A stretch of 64,000 nt of DNA from Branchiostoma floridae (lineage: Eukaryota; Chordata; Leptocardii; Amphioxiformes; Branchiostomatidae), in contig NC_049984.1 of NCBI RefSeq assembly GCF_000003815.2, forward strand, positions 24,337,263 to 24,401,262. The letters run 5' to 3'. Position numbers and translations under genes: made by a program. Below are positions 62,227 through 64,000 of the stretch, one piece after another (positions within the stretch are counted from its first letter, which is position 1; each line of letters opens with the position of its first letter). Under the pieces are notes generated by a model. That model was not told the DNA's origin. It saw only the letters and a program-made list of their open reading frames with translations, and ran no database searches.

Positions 62227-64000
62227 CATAGTAAGGAATTGAAAGGTGAAAACCGCAAAATAGTCGAATGCTTCCTTTCCGAGATATTCTCGCGTATACG
62301 TACCCTGTTTAGGCGCAACCGCTAGCTCCTTTTCTTGAGCCTGTCACTGCACCGGCTAGGGTGATGAGTTAATAACGCGATTGTAGCTTAGGCTTCAAGT
62401 TCCGGCCTGGCACACTTGGTATGGTTGAAAATGTCCCATAGTAAAGAATTGAAAGGTGAAAACCGCAAAATAGTCGGATACTTCCTTCCCGAGATATTCT
62501 CGAGTATACGGACCCTATTTAGGCGCAACCGCTAGCTCCTTTTCTCGAGCCTGTCTCGGCACCGGCTAGGGTGATGACTTAATAACGCTATGGTAGCTTA
62601 GGGTTCAAGTTCCGGCCTGACACACTTGGTATGGTTGGAAAGGTCCCATAGTAAGAAATTGAAAGGTGAAAACCGCAAAATAGTTGGATACTTCCTTCCC
62701 GAGATATTCTCGAGTATACGGACCCTATTTAGGCGCAACCGCAAGCTCCTTTTCTGGAGCCTGTCTCGGCACCGACTAGGGTGATGACTTAATAACGCTT
62801 TTGTAGCTTAGGGTTCAAGTTCCGGCCTGGCACACTTGGTATGGTTGGAAAGGTTCCATAGTAAGGAACTAAAAAGTGAAAACCGCAAAATAGTCGGATA
62901 CTTCCTTCCCGAGATATTCTCGAGTATACGGACCCTGTTTAGGCGCAACCGCTAGCTCCTTTTCTTGAGCCTGTCACGGCACCGGCTAGGGTGATGACTT
63001 AATAACGCGATTGTAGCTTAGGGTTCAAGTTCCGGCCTGGTACACTTGGTATGGTTGAAAATGTACCATAGTAAGGAATTGAAAGGTGAAAACCGCAAAA
63101 TAGTTGGATACTTCCTTCCCGAGATATTCTCGAGTATACGGACCCTGTTTAGCCTTTCGGGGCAACCGCTAGCTCCTTTTCTTGAGCCTGTCACGGCACC
63201 AGCTAAGGTAATGACTTAATAACGCGATTGTAGCTTAGGCTTCTAGTTCCGGCCTGGCACACTTGGTATGGTTGGAAAGGTCCCATAGTAAGAAATTGAA
63301 AGGTGAAAACCGCAAAATAGTTGGATACTTCCTTCCCGAGATATTCTCGAGTATATGGACCCTGTTTAGCCTTTCGGGGCATCCGCTAGCTCCTTTTCTT
63401 GAGCCTATCACGACCCCGGCTAGGGTGATGACTTATTAACGCGATTGTAGCTTAGGCTTCTAGTTCCGGCCTGGTACACTTGGTATGATTGGAAAGGTCC
63501 CATAGTAAGGAATTGAAAGGTGAAAACCGCAAAATAGTCGGATACTTCCTTCCCGAGATATTCTCGAGTATACGGACCCTATTTAGGCGCAACCGTTATC
63601 TCCTTTTCTGGAGCCTGTCACGGCACCGGCTAGGGTGATGACTTAATAACGCTATTGTAGCTTAGGGTTCAAGTTCCGGCCTGGCATACTTGGTATGGTT
63701 GAAAATGTCCCATAGTAAGGAATTGAAAGGTGAAAACCGCAAAATAGTCGGATACTTCCTTCCCGAGATATTCTCGAGTATACGGACCCTATTTAGGCGC
63801 AACCGTTATCTCCTTTTCTTTAGCCTGTCACGGCACCGGCTAGGGTGATGACTTAATAACGCTATGGTAGCTTAGGGTTCAAGTTCCGGCCTGGCACACT
63901 TGGTATGGTTGGAAAGGTTCTATAGTAAGGAATTGAAAAGTGAAAACCGCAAAATAGTTGGATACTTCCTTCCCGAGATATTCTCGAGTATACGGACCCT
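62227..64000. repeat. 210-bp satellite, right block (8.5 units, runs off the window)
   Basis: Continues the interrupted unit from CATAGTAAGGAATTG. Start motifs at 62371, 62581, 62791, 63001, 63218, 63435, 63645 and 63855 (210 or 217 apart, the longer units carrying the GCCTTTCGG variant). It reaches the window end, so the array is longer than seen. There are no genes. Confidence 0.95.

Overview
This is a 64 kb window of animal nuclear DNA. The genes have many short exons with GT-AG introns, and the introns and intergenic DNA are packed with short inverted-repeat transposons, tRNA-derived SINEs and satellites. The gene set (cytosolic-type GH1 beta-glucosidases, a chordate-type avidin, a cyclophilin cluster and a SAMD9-like giant protein) and the MITE-rich texture suggest a cephalochordate (amphioxus, Branchiostoma). 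That assignment is inference from gene content; no species marker is present. There are two 100-base assembly gaps, at 4723-4822 and 21634-21733.

Layout. 1-1936: a 38-bp minisatellite, diverged repeats and a (CA)n tract. 1937-8031 (+): a GH1 beta-glucosidase without a recognisable first exon. 9142-17076 (+): a complete ten-exon GH1 paralogue (527 codons). 18280-21411 (-): a five-exon avidin precursor with a signal peptide and a long acidic propeptide-like region. 24402-41722 (-): three cyclophilins in tandem. The first two (24402-32071 and 34583-37085) are a segmental duplication with two-codon first exons and look cytosolic. The third (38940-41722) starts with a mitochondrial-type presequence. 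A 4.1-kb terminal-inverted-repeat element has entered intron 1 of the first cyclophilin. 42049-55847 (+), head to head with the third cyclophilin: a large gene whose phase-compatible exons encode an SGNH-hydrolase domain, basic linkers, a ubiquitin-like domain, two SAM domains and then a SAMD9/SAMD9L-type core (Schlafen-like AlbA, SIR2-like, P-loop NTPase, helical repeats, C-terminal OB-like end). Two single-base frame breaks interrupt it as assembled. 55848-57100: its 3' untranslated region. 57584-64000: a 210-bp satellite split by a clean 3,500-bp TIR transposon.

The strongest candidate for something undescribed is the SGNH-ubiquitin-like-SAM-SAMD9 fusion. SAMD9-type proteins are innate-immune translation-control factors in vertebrates, and here the N-terminus appears to have gained an esterase-fold domain and a ubiquitin fold. 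Other points worth following: an intron difference between the two GH1 paralogues in which one extra intron is almost entirely a LINE tail, active-site drift and alternative first exons in the cyclophilins, and several transposon families whose ends and target-site duplications can be read directly.
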